Below, piece by piece: positions 43,539 through 54,723 of a stretch of 64,000 nucleotides of DNA (its first letter is position 1; each line of letters opens with the position of its first letter). Source of the stretch: Telopea speciosissima. Its lineage: Eukaryota; Streptophyta; Magnoliopsida; Proteales; Proteaceae. The notes under the pieces are model-generated. The model made no database searches. It worked only from the letters and a program-made list of their open reading frames with translations, and was not told the origin of the DNA. Location: positions 61,640,970 through 61,704,969 of the forward strand of contig NC_057925.1 in the NCBI RefSeq assembly GCF_018873765.1, read 5' to 3'. Both the position numbers and the translations under genes were made by a program.

Positions 43539-43736
43539 TTTTTATAGACTCAATCTATGATTTAAAAACACAGAATTGGTATTCGGATCAGCTAATTGGA
43601 TCGAAATTGACTTACATAGGCCCTAGAAGCGGTGGGTAGATCCATAACCCTAGTTTATTCTGAGGAAATAGAAAAACCAGCCTCAAAATATACATGAATG
43701 CACCATGAGAATGAGTATGGATCATCTGTAAGTACG

Positions 43737-44240
43737 TGCAGGTGAACGTACATGTGAGAGGTAACCACTTGTCCTTTTTGTTTTCATTAATACTCCTTCT
43801 TCCATTATAAATGGCAAAAATGGGATATGTGGTGGTTACCTCTCACACGTACGTGCAGGTGAATGTACATGTGAAAGGTAACCACTTGTCCTTTTTGTTT
43901 TCATTAATACCCCTCCTCTTGTAAATGGCAAAAAATGGGATTGGTGGTTACCTCTCTACATACATGTAGGTAAACCCATTAATACCCCTCCTCCTCTTCC
44001 TTGTAAATGGTAAAAATTGGACAGGTGGTTACCTCTCAGAATTCGGTTCCTCTGCACGTACCAACAGATGAACGCACATGTGAGAGCCAACCACCTATCC
44101 TATTTTTGCCATTTACAAGGGGAGGAGGGGGTTTTAAGGAAACAAAATTAAACTGTGATTGGCTCTGAGATGTACGTTCACCTGTTGGTAGCAGATGATC
44201 CATTCTCTACCTCTCACACATACATGCACCTTTTTTCAGG
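43737..44240. repeat. Tandem array of an inverted-repeat unit (period about 112-116 bases)
   Basis: Units begin near 43737, 43853 and 43965, with a reversed unit near 44060-44190. Each pairs 'ACATGTGAGAGGTAACCACT' with 'GTGGTTACCTCTCACA' around a 'TTGTAAATGGCAAAAAT' spacer. Single copies lie at 49735-49850 and 53905-53975 within the same dirigent cluster. Confidence 0.8.
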
Positions 44241-44289
44241 TGCATGTATGTGTAGAGGATTTTGACTCCGAATGAGAATCACATAGCAA

Positions 44290-44475
44290 TCACAGGACGG
44301 AATTTGCTGCTATACTCATAGTAGGAATGTTCCTGCTACCCTGCTGGCAATCAAGTAAATAGGATCTTAAAGGGTATTTTAGAAAATACTAAAACCCAGG
44401 AAGGTATTTATGAACCCAAAAGGGAAGTGAATTATTCCATTTCCTTGGCTGCCAGCAAGGTAGTAGGAATAAAAG
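44290..44475. mobile_element. Inverted-repeat miniature element
   Basis: 'GTTCCTGCTACCCTGCTGGC' near 44329 pairs with 'GCTGCCAGCAAGGTAGTAGG' near 44449. Related text at 56525-56630 and 7610-7700. Borders uncertain. Confidence 0.5.
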
Positions 44476-44646
44476 TAAAAATATATAAATAAATAAAAAA
44501 GAAGGTAAGTTTGTCAGCACCAAGTATTTTCATAGTTGTTTTATCAAAAATAAAAAAAAAAGAATTTTCATAACTGTACATAGGGCCTTAATTTTTTTTT
44601 ATTTTTGGGTCCAATCCTAAAAAGTTAGGGCCTTAAGAGTTAAGTA

Positions 44647-44807
44647 AATCTTTGCCCCCTTGAGTTCCTTGCTCGGACCAGTTCTCCAATGCCTGTAATA
44701 AGGGGATAATGACCACCCTACTCCTAATCGAACAATCTGCCTGGGTGGAGTCCATCCCCCTTATTGCGGAACTGGGGCGGGTAGGAAATTAGGGGAGATA
44801 ATTTTGG
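44647..44807. mobile_element. MULE-like MITE, 161 bp, perfect 10-bp target duplication
   Basis: Flanked by GAGTTAAGTA at 44637-44646 and 44808-44817. Ends 'AATCTTTGCCCCCTTGAGTT' and '..GGGGAGATAATTTTGG' match the 52943 family. Core 'GACCACCCTACTCCT'. Confidence 0.88.
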
Positions 44808-45088
44808 GAGTTAAGTATGGTTTTCTCACACACTTTTGAGAGCACTAGAACTCTAGAAGGGACTTACATGATCAACTTAAAGAAGGAAAGGGTGATGATC
44901 TCCCTAGCTAGGTCAAAAGTAAAGGGTGTCACATCCATTTGATTAATAGTCGATTCACCGAGGGCCACCTTTAATATCAATCCAAAAGATTTAAAGTATT
45001 TCATTTTACAATCTATATATAAGCTCCCCTCTAGAAAAGCTGAGAGAGAGAGAGAGAGAGAGCTTACAAAGCAAATTAAATACACGAA

Positions 45089-45667
45089 TTAATAATGGTA
45101 AACATAGATATTATACACAACGGTAGCATCTCCAGTTGTAGGATCGAATTTATGAGTCCTAACCTTTGCAAATCCCCGAGCGAATCGGAAAACTCCACTC
45201 CCTCCGATCACCGGCATCTCTCTCTCCTTCGAAAACACTGTGTTTCTCCCTAGAATTGTTACTGTGCTCCCATTGTACTTCCCATCCATGAAGGCAAAGT
45301 TCATAGCCATTAACAACCCAACTTCACTTTGAGAAGCAGATGAGTAAAACCCTTGTGCTCTTCCAACAATCTTAGAACTCATCTCTGGTCCTTCTGTTAA
45401 TGGATCATCGATCATCACCAAAGCACCAAACCCTGTTGGTGATGTGTTTGTCTGAGGTGCAGCAGCTACTCGAATGGCTGATGGGTTACTCCCACTAAGA
45501 ATATCATGCCAGTATACTTGAAGCTGAGTTATCTTCTCTTCCTTAAGCCCCATCGATGCTGGACTTAAAACTCTGGAGAATTGATGAGGTTTTCCATGGA
45601 CAGTCATGACCTCCAAAAACAAGAAGATGAGGAAGAAGAAGATGAAGGTTATCTTTTTTGGGGCCAT
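45089..45667 (-). CDS. Dirigent protein, copy 2
   Basis: Intronless, 192 residues. Signal peptide about 1-25 (very hydrophobic '[13 protein letters not shown]'). Dirigent domain with '[18 protein letters not shown]', '[20 protein letters not shown]', '[20 protein letters not shown]', '[18 protein letters not shown]' and C-terminal '[10 protein letters not shown]'. Secreted, expected role in radical coupling as for copy 1. It ends in -YHY where the others end -MHY or -IHY. A strong TATA-like sequence (TATTTATATATTGG on the minus strand, about 45702-45715) lies only about 40 bases upstream of the start codon, implying a very short leader. Confidence 0.95.
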   Translation of the reverse strand: MAPKKITFIFFFLIFLFLEVMTVHGKPHQFSRVLSPASMGLKEEKITQLQVYWHDILSGSNPSAIRVAAAPQTNTSPTGFGALVMIDDPLTEGPEMSSKIVGRAQGFYSSASQSEVGLLMAMNFAFMDGKYNGSTVTILGRNTVFSKEREMPVIGGSGVFRFARGFAKVRTHKFDPTTGDATVVYNIYVYHY

Positions 45668-45701
45668 AGCTACAAGGGTTTGGTAGTTCTACACTTCTAC
45701 C

Positions 45702-45715
45702 CAATATATAAATAG
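45702..45715 (-). promoter_or_regulatory. TATA box of dirigent copy 2
   Basis: Minus-strand TATTTATATATTGG about 40 bases before the start codon. Confidence 0.5.
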
Positions 45716-48575
45716 ACTAGGAAGATAGATGGAGTAGTTGTGTTTTTTTCTTTGTTAGTGAATGGCTTAATTTCTTGGACAAGTAGTGAATTGGTTTAGA
45801 CTTGACATTTTGGTCAAATCTAGATGATGATGAGATTATTGTCGGTTTGCTACCATTCCCAGTAGCATCTATAGTGTATTACAATTACCACAAATCATGG
45901 GCCAAGTACTGAAGGCATGTCAAGGAGGAGAGAAAAGCAATTGCTTCTTCTTGGAGCAACTCTTTTCATAATAAAGAAAGGTAAATTGTTTCGTGTTACG
46001 GCCGTGTATGATGCATGATGATCATGCCTGTAACCATTGGTTGGAGATGAGAAATTGTGTACTGTATATGATCATGTTCATTCAACGATTGAAAGCACGA
46101 CCGTGCACATGCACGGCCATGTATGAAAACTCTCCCCATAAAGAAATAGCCATTAAAGTAATAATTAAGGCCAACAATAAGAGTCTAGTGGTAATGGAGT
46201 GGTAGGAATGATATAACATGATATAATGATCTTAGGGTTGTTGATGATAACACTTAAAGGAAAAATTGTAGATTAATTAAATTAATGACCTCAAAAGTAA
46301 AGCACAAACTAACCCAACTATTAGATTTAAGACTGACTGCTGGGTTAGGTTTATCAACAAAAGCAACTTCCACCAAGCAACACCTAAACAATCATATACA
46401 TAAACTAACAAGAAAGACTCCCTCTCTTGCTTGCTAGGTCCATCTGCCCAAGGGCTACTCTTCCTTTCATTATTAGAGAAATGCTACATGAGACTTAAGT
46501 GTCCTTCTTTCCAAAAGTTTTTCTTTCACCTTGGGTAAAGGAAACTTATAAGTAAAACAATTAAGGGAAAAAGTAAGGATGTAACCGTATCAAATTTGGT
46601 CTAATAGTGGAATTATCATAGTCTTATGAGATTATATTTGAATGGATTCGGATAATATCTTATTAATTTTTTAATAAATTCAGATAATTTCTGAATAGTG
46701 ATTTTTGAATACGGATTCTCCTAAATGGATATGAACGATTCAAATCCCGATTCCATGTTTTAAATGCTGTTTTGTTAACCAAATTATGCTCCCCGTTAGG
46801 CACATATATAACTATATAGATTAGTGGTGTTTTCATGGGCTAGGTAGAAGTTCTTCGAGACATCAGTGCCGACAAATAAGAGTATTAATAGAAGGGTCCA
46901 ACCTAACAACCCCTTAGCCCCAACCTTTTTTGACTTAGCTGAACTAACTGACAACTTCTCCACTATAAAAATCATTCGTAACTTTAACCCGTGGACACAT
47001 GCTGTTAGATCGTTTGCCCTATATGTAGCTAGGAATCAGACGGCTATCCCTTCTTTTATGTTTGGTGTACATAATTTTCTTCTTGTTTAATATAAGTTTA
47101 TTTTTATTAAAAAAAAACCTAACAACCCCTTAACATTTCTTGAATCCATTGTTTTTTCCCACAAAAAACTGAAATCAAATCCAACTACCCATTGAAATTA
47201 AATGTTCCAAAATTGACTTTAACTTTATGTATAATATGTGGTACGGTCATGTTTGTTGATCTAAATGTTATATCAAGAAGCAGACAATGGCAGCTGCTAC
47301 AAGAAAATGATCTTTCAAAGTGGTAGTTGCAGTCATATATTGACCAATCTTTTATGTTCATTTATGATGCTTGGCCCTGAAATTAAAAGAGTCTCTCATT
47401 ATGTAGATCAAGTAGTATAAAATGAATACTTATCATGCATTGATGGAGGCATTTTTTGCTCCCTATAGTTTAATTCAAGACTATTTGAGAGAACATAGTA
47501 GTGGTTGGAGTACCATAAGCGTGCATTGATATACATGAGATGCATAAGAATATAAGAGAGGGTATTCTATTAAATTAGACTTTGAAATTAATATGTGGTT
47601 AATCCAAAGCATGTATTAATTATCAAATTGTCAAAATTACCGCATCATCTTTCCACAAGGTATAAGGAGATGTGCCTATTTTGATAAGCTTATCAAGGCC
47701 AGAATATCAAATGAGTTTCTTTGCTTGTTGTTTTAAGGACAGAGAACTTTCTCCCCCTTTTTAAATTAGTGATACTTCAAGTTAAAATGTTTTGAATTAA
47801 GTTGTGTACGTACACTGTTGTCACTTCAGCTATCAAATACACCTGAAATAACATATGTGCAATATTATTTCAATCATATTGTGTATATCCACTATTCAAC
47901 GGTCCTAAAAGGCAATTAACCTTTTGGTACTAATGTGTGGTTTGTGTGATATCACTATAAAAAAAAAAACAAATTTATTTCTATCCCCATGGAATGAAGG
48001 GTGCGCAAGCACGTGTATAAAAACCAGGGGAAAAGATTGGGCACACCGCTAGTGCATCGTAATTTAGCAGACTCTCTCTCTCTCTCCTTTGAAATGAGCC
48101 CATGCCCCTCTTGTATGATATGATGCCTTGTCCTGCTACCCTATTGGTATGGCCCACTAGTTTATTGCAAATGAGCGATATGCCTATCCTTTTCCCAAAA
48201 ACCAGATCCATTATTTAATTTTTTAAAGAAAGTTTCTCTCCACAAATGGTGAAAAGAATCAAAGCCCATCATCCTCCCCCTATTATACAAAGTCCGCTTT
48301 GGGCCTTGTACTCCCATCCAACAGGTAAAAGACAGAGAATCTCTTCACCATTGTGGGTGAACTGAAATTCTATATTAATTAACGGGCAAGAGATCGCTAT
48401 CTAGTCGTGTAGCCCCTTATTAATAGAGTGTGTGCAGGTGCATTTGACTAAATGAGATTTTTTAGTTCACTAGGGCTGAGTGGTAATTTTTTGCATAGCC
48501 TTGTATCCAAAGCAGGAACTATGCAATTAAATAGAGGAACACAGGTGCATCTACACTAATTAATCACTGAAATAT
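45716..48575. other. Long intergenic stretch within the dirigent cluster
   Basis: No gene supported. 46575-46770 has decayed 'GGATTCGGATAAT' words of the hAT class. The rest is AT-rich and unrecognised. Confidence 0.45.
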
Positions 48576-48584
48576 TTCAAATAT

Positions 48585-48772
48585 GGGAGAAAGAGCGTCA
48601 TTTGGTCACGTGCGGCAAGCAGCCCCTGTGCCCAGACAGAGTCGTTTGAAATGGCCATCGCACCCCCATGGAAAGGCGGAAATTTTTGAGTGCGAAGTAA
48701 TCATTTCGTACGGCACTGTGTCTAGGTGCAGGGGCTGCACACCGCACGCAACCAGGTAGCGTTCTCTTTCCA
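48585..48772. mobile_element. MULE-like MITE, 188 bp, perfect 9-bp target duplication
   Basis: Flanked by TTCAAATAT at 48576-48584 and 48773-48781. Ends GGGAGAAAGAGCGTC and GCGTTCTCTTTCCA; arms pair 'GCAGCCCCTGTGCCCAGACA' with 'TGTCTAGGTGCAGGGGCTGC'. Same end type as 58423. Confidence 0.85.
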
Positions 48773-48924
48773 TTCAAATATTTATGATTTCTTAATCTTA
48801 TTGGTGTTGGAAGCTTTACCCTTTTTGTTGGCTTTGCCTTGTTCTCTAGGAGGATCTGGTGTAGATGAAGCATGAAAAACTCCAAGGCAAGAGACTCAAA
48901 TATAGAGAGAGAGAGAGAGAACTA

Positions 48925-49180
48925 AGCATATCAAAGTTTGAAGAGAAGCTAACCCACCTTCGCTTCTATTGTCACCATACAGTCAACATTACCAATGCTC
49001 AGGCTGTTTCAGGGATCACTCCAGCTAATGGGGTGCGGTAGAACTGATGTGGTGGACGCAGAGCTTAAAGAAGGCCCTGAGACAAACTCAAAGCTAGTGG
49101 GAAGGGTGGAGGGGATGGAAGTGAAAGCCTCGCAAGGTGAACTCGGGCTGCATGTTAATGATTATTTGTTTCTTTTCTTC
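48925..49180 (+). pseudogene. Dirigent pseudogene, opposite strand to the cluster
   Basis: Plus-strand translation gives 'FEEKLTHLRFYCHHTVNITN' from about 48938, then in another frame (from 49028) 'MGCGRTDVVDAELKEGPE', 'NSKLVGRVEGMEVKASQGEL' and 'GLHVND'. These match the dirigent order 'KxxHLxFYxHD', '[20 protein letters not shown]', 'ASQxEVGL'. A frameshift separates the parts, the signal peptide is missing, and nothing after about 49160 matches, so the C-terminal half is gone. It resembles a dirigent type other than its neighbours ('VVDAEL' for 'MIDDPL') and is the only plus-strand copy. Confidence 0.8.
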
Positions 49181-49224
49181 TTCTTCTTCTTTCCAGCCTA
49201 GCCACCCCATGCATCTCTCTTCCC

Positions 49225-49410
49225 CCCCCCCCCCATGGTTAGGGCCAATCAGGGTCAGCCCGGCCCGACCCTGAAAGCGGGTAAGGGTTGGATTTTTCTA
49301 ACCCTAAGTCAGGGTCGGGCTCGGTCTGGGCCCAGTTAAGGGGACTCAGGGTTGGACTGGGGTCTTAAAAGGCCCGATCCAACCCGACCCTATTGCAACC
49401 CTGGAGGAGA
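49225..49410. mobile_element. hAT-like GC-rich repeat
   Basis: Begins CATGGTTAGGGCCAATCAGG and ends 'TATTGCAACCCTGGAGG', with 'CAGGGTCGGGCTCGG' words. No clear target duplication. Confidence 0.4.
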
Positions 49411-49484
49411 CCATAAGGTTTATATATATCCACAAAATTTTATCCCCATCTAGCTTGCCATGTAGTAGAATTAGTTGCATGTTC

Positions 49485-49671
49485 GGAAAATTATCTCCTC
49501 CAGTTCCATGCCCGTCCCAGTTCCCCAGTACCTCTAATAAAGGGGGGTGGGATGGAGCCCACCCGGGCAAAGAGTTGGGACAGGGTAGGGTGGTGCCCCC
49601 CCCCCCCCCCCTCTCCTTTTATAGGCACTGAAGAACTGGGCTGGACAAGGACCTAGAGGGTATAAAGATCC
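49485..49671. mobile_element. MULE-like MITE, 52943 family
   Basis: Starts GGAAAATTATCTCCTCCAGT and ends 'TATAAAGATCC', the same ends as at 52943 and 53163. Core 'GACAGGGTAGGGTGGTG'. Target duplication not recognisable. Confidence 0.7.
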
Positions 49672-50104
49672 GCCATAGATATCTTATATGAACAACTAGG
49701 CTATAAAACCCATACTTGACACATTTTATCTATTGCAGGTGAACTACATGTGAGAGGTAAGTACTTGTCCCTTTTGTTTCCATTAATAACCCTCCTCCCC
49801 TTGTAAATGGCAAAAATAGGACATGTGGTTACCTCTCACACATACATGCAGAGGAACTGGATTCTCACATCAATAACTTCAAATCAATAAAGCATCCACA
49901 GCAGTCCCTACAAGCTTTATCAAACAAACAAACAAAAGTAGTACAGATGCTCTTTTGCGGCCAAACTATGTGATAGGAATCCAATAAACCATTTCAAGGG
50001 AATCAAAATGAGTTCTAATTAACCAGCTGAAAGGAAGAAAAAAGAGAGAAATCCCAACAAATAAAAAAAAAATAAAAAATGTAGAGCATCAATGGATAGA
50101 TATA

Positions 50105-50671
50105 TCAGTAGTGGATGACATAGACATTATACTCAACCACTGCGGTTGTGTTATCCAAGGAGTGAGTCTTGGCCAGAGCATAGCCCCGAGCGAACCGGAA
50201 AATCCCACTCCCTCCGACCACTGGCATTTCTCTAACATCTGAGAACACTGCGTTTCTCCCTAATATACTAAGTGTGCTCCCATTGTACTTCCCTTCCATG
50301 AAAACAAAATTAAGGTTCATTAAGAAAGCCACCTCACTCTGTGATGCGAAACTGTAGATCCCCTGAGCTCTTCCTACCAGCTTCGAAGTAGCTTCTGGGT
50401 TCTCTGTTAACGGGTCATCCATCATCACCACAGCACCAAAAACTGTTTCTGATGTTTTAGTTGATGGTGCTTCAGCAACCCTAATGGCAGTTGGGTTACG
50501 ACCACCAATGATGTCATGGAAGTAGAAGTGAAGGTGGCTCATCTTCTCATGCTTAAGCCGCTTGGACCCTAGCAGCGATAGAATCCTAGAGAAGCCATGA
50601 GATTCGCTGTGGAAAATAAAGAAGGTAAAGATGGCTAAGAGAACGATGAGTTTGGGGGAAATTCTTGCCAT
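50105..50671 (-). CDS. Dirigent protein, copy 3
   Basis: Intronless, 188 residues. Signal peptide about 1-24 ('LIVLLAIFTFFIFHSESHG'). Dirigent domain with 'FYFHDIIGGRNPTAIRVA', 'MMDDPLTENPEATSKLVGRA', 'NFVFMEGKYNGSTLSILGRN', 'REMPVVGGSGIFRFARGY' and C-terminal 'VEYNVYVIHY'. Closest to copies 4 and 5, with which it shares promoter and 3' flank. It lacks about three residues before the last strand ('DNTTAVVEY' against 'DNTTNGDAVVEY' in copy 4). Secreted; substrate unknown. A proper TATA box (CTTTATATAGACC, minus strand, about 50791-50803) lies roughly 120 bases upstream. Confidence 0.95.
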   Translation of the reverse strand: MARISPKLIVLLAIFTFFIFHSESHGFSRILSLLGSKRLKHEKMSHLHFYFHDIIGGRNPTAIRVAEAPSTKTSETVFGAVVMMDDPLTENPEATSKLVGRAQGIYSFASQSEVAFLMNLNFVFMEGKYNGSTLSILGRNAVFSDVREMPVVGGSGIFRFARGYALAKTHSLDNTTAVVEYNVYVIHY

Positions 50672-50790
50672 GAGAGGGGTTGGGAGCTAATTAATTAGTG
50701 ACGGCTCTGAGTCTTCTAATAAGTTCCTAATAATAGAAATGTGGTAGTAATAGTGGTGATGGTGATGGTACTCTTCCTTGGCGATTTGTT

Positions 50791-50803
50791 GGTCTATATA
50801 AAG
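50791..50803 (-). promoter_or_regulatory. TATA box of dirigent copy 3
   Basis: CTTTATATAGACC on the minus strand. Homologous positions in copies 4 and 5 read CTTTAAATGGACC and CTTTAAATAGACC. Confidence 0.6.
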
Positions 50804-52932
50804 TGAGGATCAGATTGGGTTTGTATGGAACTCCGCTCTCCTCCAGCCGTGCGGGAGCTAGAGGATTCTGCCTAACAAAAACATGGTGTTTGGGTTATTT
50901 CACAAGCGGCCCCTCTTAAGAAAATGACTAAACCCCTCCCTGTTTTTGTTGGGTTGGATCCTCCAACTCCCACCACGGCAGGAGGAGAGTTAAGTCAATT
51001 TGTGTGTATTTTATATTCATTGAGATGGACCCTCACAAAGAAAAAGATTCTTATAAATGAATTGCATAGAATAACCTGAGAGTGATTCCTTCATTTTTAT
51101 TCTAGTTTTACCAAAACAAAATTAGGGTCAACCCTACGACTTGTATTAGTTGTTTGTTTGTATCAGTGGACTTAGGCTATATTTAAAAGTTAGGGAAAGA
51201 GAAAAATAAAAACATAATAAGATAAAACGATACAATTATTGATTTATGTGTCTCTTTCTCTCCTCAAATTCTAATTCAATTTTTTTTCAGTTGTGTTAAA
51301 CTCTTCATGTCATGCATAGAAAGCACGCATGAAGGTAGTTTTGCCAACCCAAAGGAAAAAAAATATTCATCACAAGCAAGCAACTAATAGGGTAGACTAA
51401 TTCAGACAAAAAAATAAAAAAAAAGGATAAGGTGAACTGAACTAATTTGGGTTGAGAATAATATTTAATTAGTAATTTTGTAGACAATTTTTTGGCTTTT
51501 TCCTATAACGTGGATCGTGTAGCTGTGTTTTTTTTATTCTATGATATCATATGTATTATTATTATTATTAATAAAAGAGTCTGGAACTTTATTTCTAGCA
51601 AAGAGAGATAGATGATTTGCAAAACTACCTTCATGCCCACCTCTCTCTCTCTCTCTCTCGACTTTATGAGAACGTGCCCACCTCCACATACATGGTGGTT
51701 TGGCCTCCATGCACGCATCAGCTAATCTATTTTGTGTGAGTCTAATCCAAAATTAGGAGTTCGAGTTAGTGAGAAAACATTTCCTCAGATGGTACGGTTG
51801 GTGTTTGTTGTGACAAATTCTGACTCGAGTCGCAGTCCATATGGTTGGGTCGTCCTGCACAGGTAAATCACAAAAAAAACAAGGAAGTGCTGGTCTAAGT
51901 CTGTTAGTACACTCTGATGCCTAAGCCAAAGTTTGCAACAGATAGAAATATCAAGCTAGAAAACTTGAGCAAGAAAAAGTCAATTGAATCCCCATACCTT
52001 GGCTAAGCATGGCTATTTATAGGTTCTGGATTCTATACAGTATCCAAATTTTGCCTGATCCTAGACAATAACATTGGTTTCATGTCATCCTTGGTGGCAC
52101 AACCTCTGGTCGACACGTGTATCAACTAGGGTCATGCTGAAATCATGACTAGGGTTATGCGAGAAGTGTGGTTTTAGCCTGATCGGGGTCCCTGGTTGGG
52201 TTGAGTCAATTGACCATTCTGGTTAAGTGGGATTATCCCAACCCGAGTTCCAGATGTACAAACCGGGCCTGGTCCGGTCAAACACGTGTTGCTTGGAGAT
52301 TGGTCGTGGTTAATTATGACCTATCAGTGTTCAACTGCGACTTCTCAATTCTGGAGCGGTTACCAATACCGATATGGCACTGATATATATTAGCTGATAC
52401 ATTCAAAAAATGATTTTGTATTTCTACCGACCTGATACAGAATAATATGGCCTATCCAATGAGTATGATGGCAATGATACCATGAATTAAAACCTTGACT
52501 AAGCTCCACTACAATATTAGACAGACTTGACTTTCCTCCAGCCATGACGGGAGCTAGAGGATCTAGCCCAGTCAAAACAAGGGGGTTTGATCATTTCATA
52601 AGGGGGGAGGGGCTGTGAAACCACCAATTTTAATGGTTAGTACTGGTGAAGCATAATTTATTATCGCCCATTGCTACTGGAGCTAATGATATTTGATACA
52701 CTCATTTTGGGTTGGTGATTTTTAGTTTTTTTTTGTCTTTTTTGGTAAGAGTGATTTTTAGTAAATGAAGACTTAGAAAGAAGAGGTTTATCGAATCAAA
52801 ATTCTTATTTCTTTTTAACCTTTTTTTTTTCTGGGGCAGACCGCCATTAATTTATTCTTTAAACTCATTAGCACTCAATCTCTCCCATAATCACGTCAAC
52901 CTAAATTATTTTTAATCCATGGGGTTTTAACA
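50804..52932. other. Upstream region of dirigent copy 3 and spacer
   Basis: 50804-51550 is the upstream half of a segment duplicated at 55380-56110. 51643-51660 is a CT run. 52330-52500 is a decayed hAT-like repeat. No gene. Confidence 0.5.
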
Positions 52933-52942
52933 CAAACTTGCC

Positions 52943-53103
52943 GGAAAATTATCTCCCGGCCCAGTTACCCTAGTGCTTGTAATAAGGGGGGGACCCCATC
53001 CTAGCAGAGTGTTTGGACAGGGGTAAGGTGGTCACTACGCTCCCCCTTTATTAGAGGCACTGGGGAATTGGGCCGGGCAGGGAACTGGAGGGGACAAAGA
53101 TCC
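52943..53103. mobile_element. MULE-like MITE, 161 bp, perfect 10-bp target duplication
   Basis: Flanked by CAAACTTGCC at 52933-52942 and 53104-53113. Ends GGAAAATTATCTCC and GGGGACAAAGATCC. Best-preserved copy of its family; core 'GACAGGGGTAAGGTGGTCAC'. Confidence 0.9.
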
Positions 53104-53162
53104 CAAACTTGCCTAATATCTCACTAGTGCAGTCCTTCCTTAATTTGTTCTCGTAGTTGGAC

Positions 53163-53262
53163 AGAAAATTATCACCTCCAGTTCCTTGCCCGACCTAGAT
53201 CCCCTAATGCCTGTAAATTGTAATAAAGGGGCGAGGCTAAGAACTGGCGGGGATAAAGATCC
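53163..53262. mobile_element. MULE-like MITE, 100 bp, 10-bp target duplication
   Basis: Flanks GTAGTTGGAC (53153-53162) and GTACTTGGAC (53263-53272), 9 of 10 identical. Ends AGAAAATTATCACCTCC and GGGGATAAAGATCC. Only 49 bases from the previous element's right duplication; it lacks most of the core. Confidence 0.8.
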
Positions 53263-53272
53263 GTACTTGGAC

Positions 53273-54064
53273 ACAACCGTCTCAATCTTCTTTTCCTCAT
53301 TCTCTCACCCACTAATATTACTCTCAAGTTCCCCATGAATGCAATCATTTTTTATTAATCTATCCGTCTTAGGTCGTGCATCTATCCATTCTGTGAGAAC
53401 CCTAGCTTGCTTAATTCTCATAGCAACTAGGTGCTGATATATTATTGCATGATGCTTCAATTCTAATGGACACTCTTATCAGTCATTGCTCGTGTATCAA
53501 TCTAACAGGGTTATATAATGTGGTATGTCTATTATAGGAAAATATTTTGTATAAGGTCAAAACATCAAATTTTCAGAATTCATGTTTGAAAGGGTCTAGC
53601 TAAATATTCTTGAATGCCATTACCCAATTTCGTGCATCTTCTCTGCTTGGTGATCTTGGAACAAGCAATGTAAAAAATTCGAAACTTTTCAATTAGATAT
53701 TTCACATGGTATGCTTGATTTTTTACTTCAAAAAATAAAAACCCTGAATATTAATGCGAGATCTACAAGACCCCGCCCGATTACCAGAACGGGCGGAAAC
53801 ATTAATGCAAGATCTTAAATTTATGGGGATCAATTAGGCCCTAATAGGGTACGTGATCTAGTCTCTTGCATGCCACCCTAGTACCCTACGCACCAGAGAG
53901 ACTTTGTAAATGGTAAAAATGAGACATGTACGTGGTTGCCTCTCACATGTTCATGCACTCAAACGTACGTGCAGAGGAATTGATCGAACTCAAAAATTAC
54001 AGCCATCAGTCCCTCTACAGTAAACCACCCAATGAGAATCCAACACTTAAACCCAATAGTAGAC
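53273..54064. other. Intergenic spacer
   Basis: 53905-53975 is a single copy of the 'GTAAATGGTAAAAAT...GGTTGCCTCTCAC' unit arrayed at 43737. No gene. Confidence 0.4.
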
Positions 54065-54530
54065 TGTTATTGGTGAAGCCTGATCTTGGTCTAGAAAGTG
54101 CAGTGGAGGTCTTTAGAGGGTCGTTTCAGCTCCAAAACATGCCAGAAAGTCCTAAAAGTGCATATATTAGCACCAATGGCGTTGTTACCTGTAGAGCTCG
54201 TCAAGACCTTCGAATCGATATGTACATACGTTTAGTTCTGGTACGAACCAGACCAAGTGAGTTTTTTGGGCTTCTAGGGGAGCATTTCTGGATTTTTCTG
54301 GGTTAGGGTTTCCTTATAAAGGGTTTTTTTTATCTCGTTGAGAGGGCTAAGGTGAGATTTGAGAATTTGTAATCGTTCTTTAAAGAAGTAGTGAAACCAG
54401 GTTCTATCGCCGGCTGTGGATGTAGCCTACCTTCTTGGGGGTAAACCATATAAAATCTCTGTGTTTTGTGTTTGTGCGTTTGATTCTTTTCTTCTGTAAA
54501 TCCTCATTTCTAAGCGTTGTTTTTCTAACA
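54065..54530 (+). mobile_element. Probable solo LTR (fossil), related to 17227-17615
   Basis: Begins TGTTATTGGTGAAGCC and ends TTTTTCTAACA; contains 'TGGATGTAGCCTACCTTCTT' and 'AAACCATATAAAATCTC'. Matches the LTR at 17227 along its length. No internal coding. It abuts the conserved 3'-flank block of dirigent copy 4. A target duplication is not evident. Confidence 0.6.
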
Positions 54531-54723
54531 CAGTCCCCACAAGCTTTTTTAAACAAATACATAAACAAAAGTAGTACAGATGCCTTAGCCAAACTCTGTG
54601 CATGATTGGAAATAACCCTTTTGAAAGGAATGAAAATGATCAAGTTCTAATCAACAAGAAAGGAAGAAGAGATAGAGAAATCCCAATAAATTAAACGGAA
54701 AAAAAAATGTCGAGCATCATGTA

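Noticed and set aside
53926-54306. 126-codon plus-strand open frame
   Set aside because: Crosses from a hairpin-repeat scrap into a lone LTR; composite and not conserved in the related LTR at 17227.
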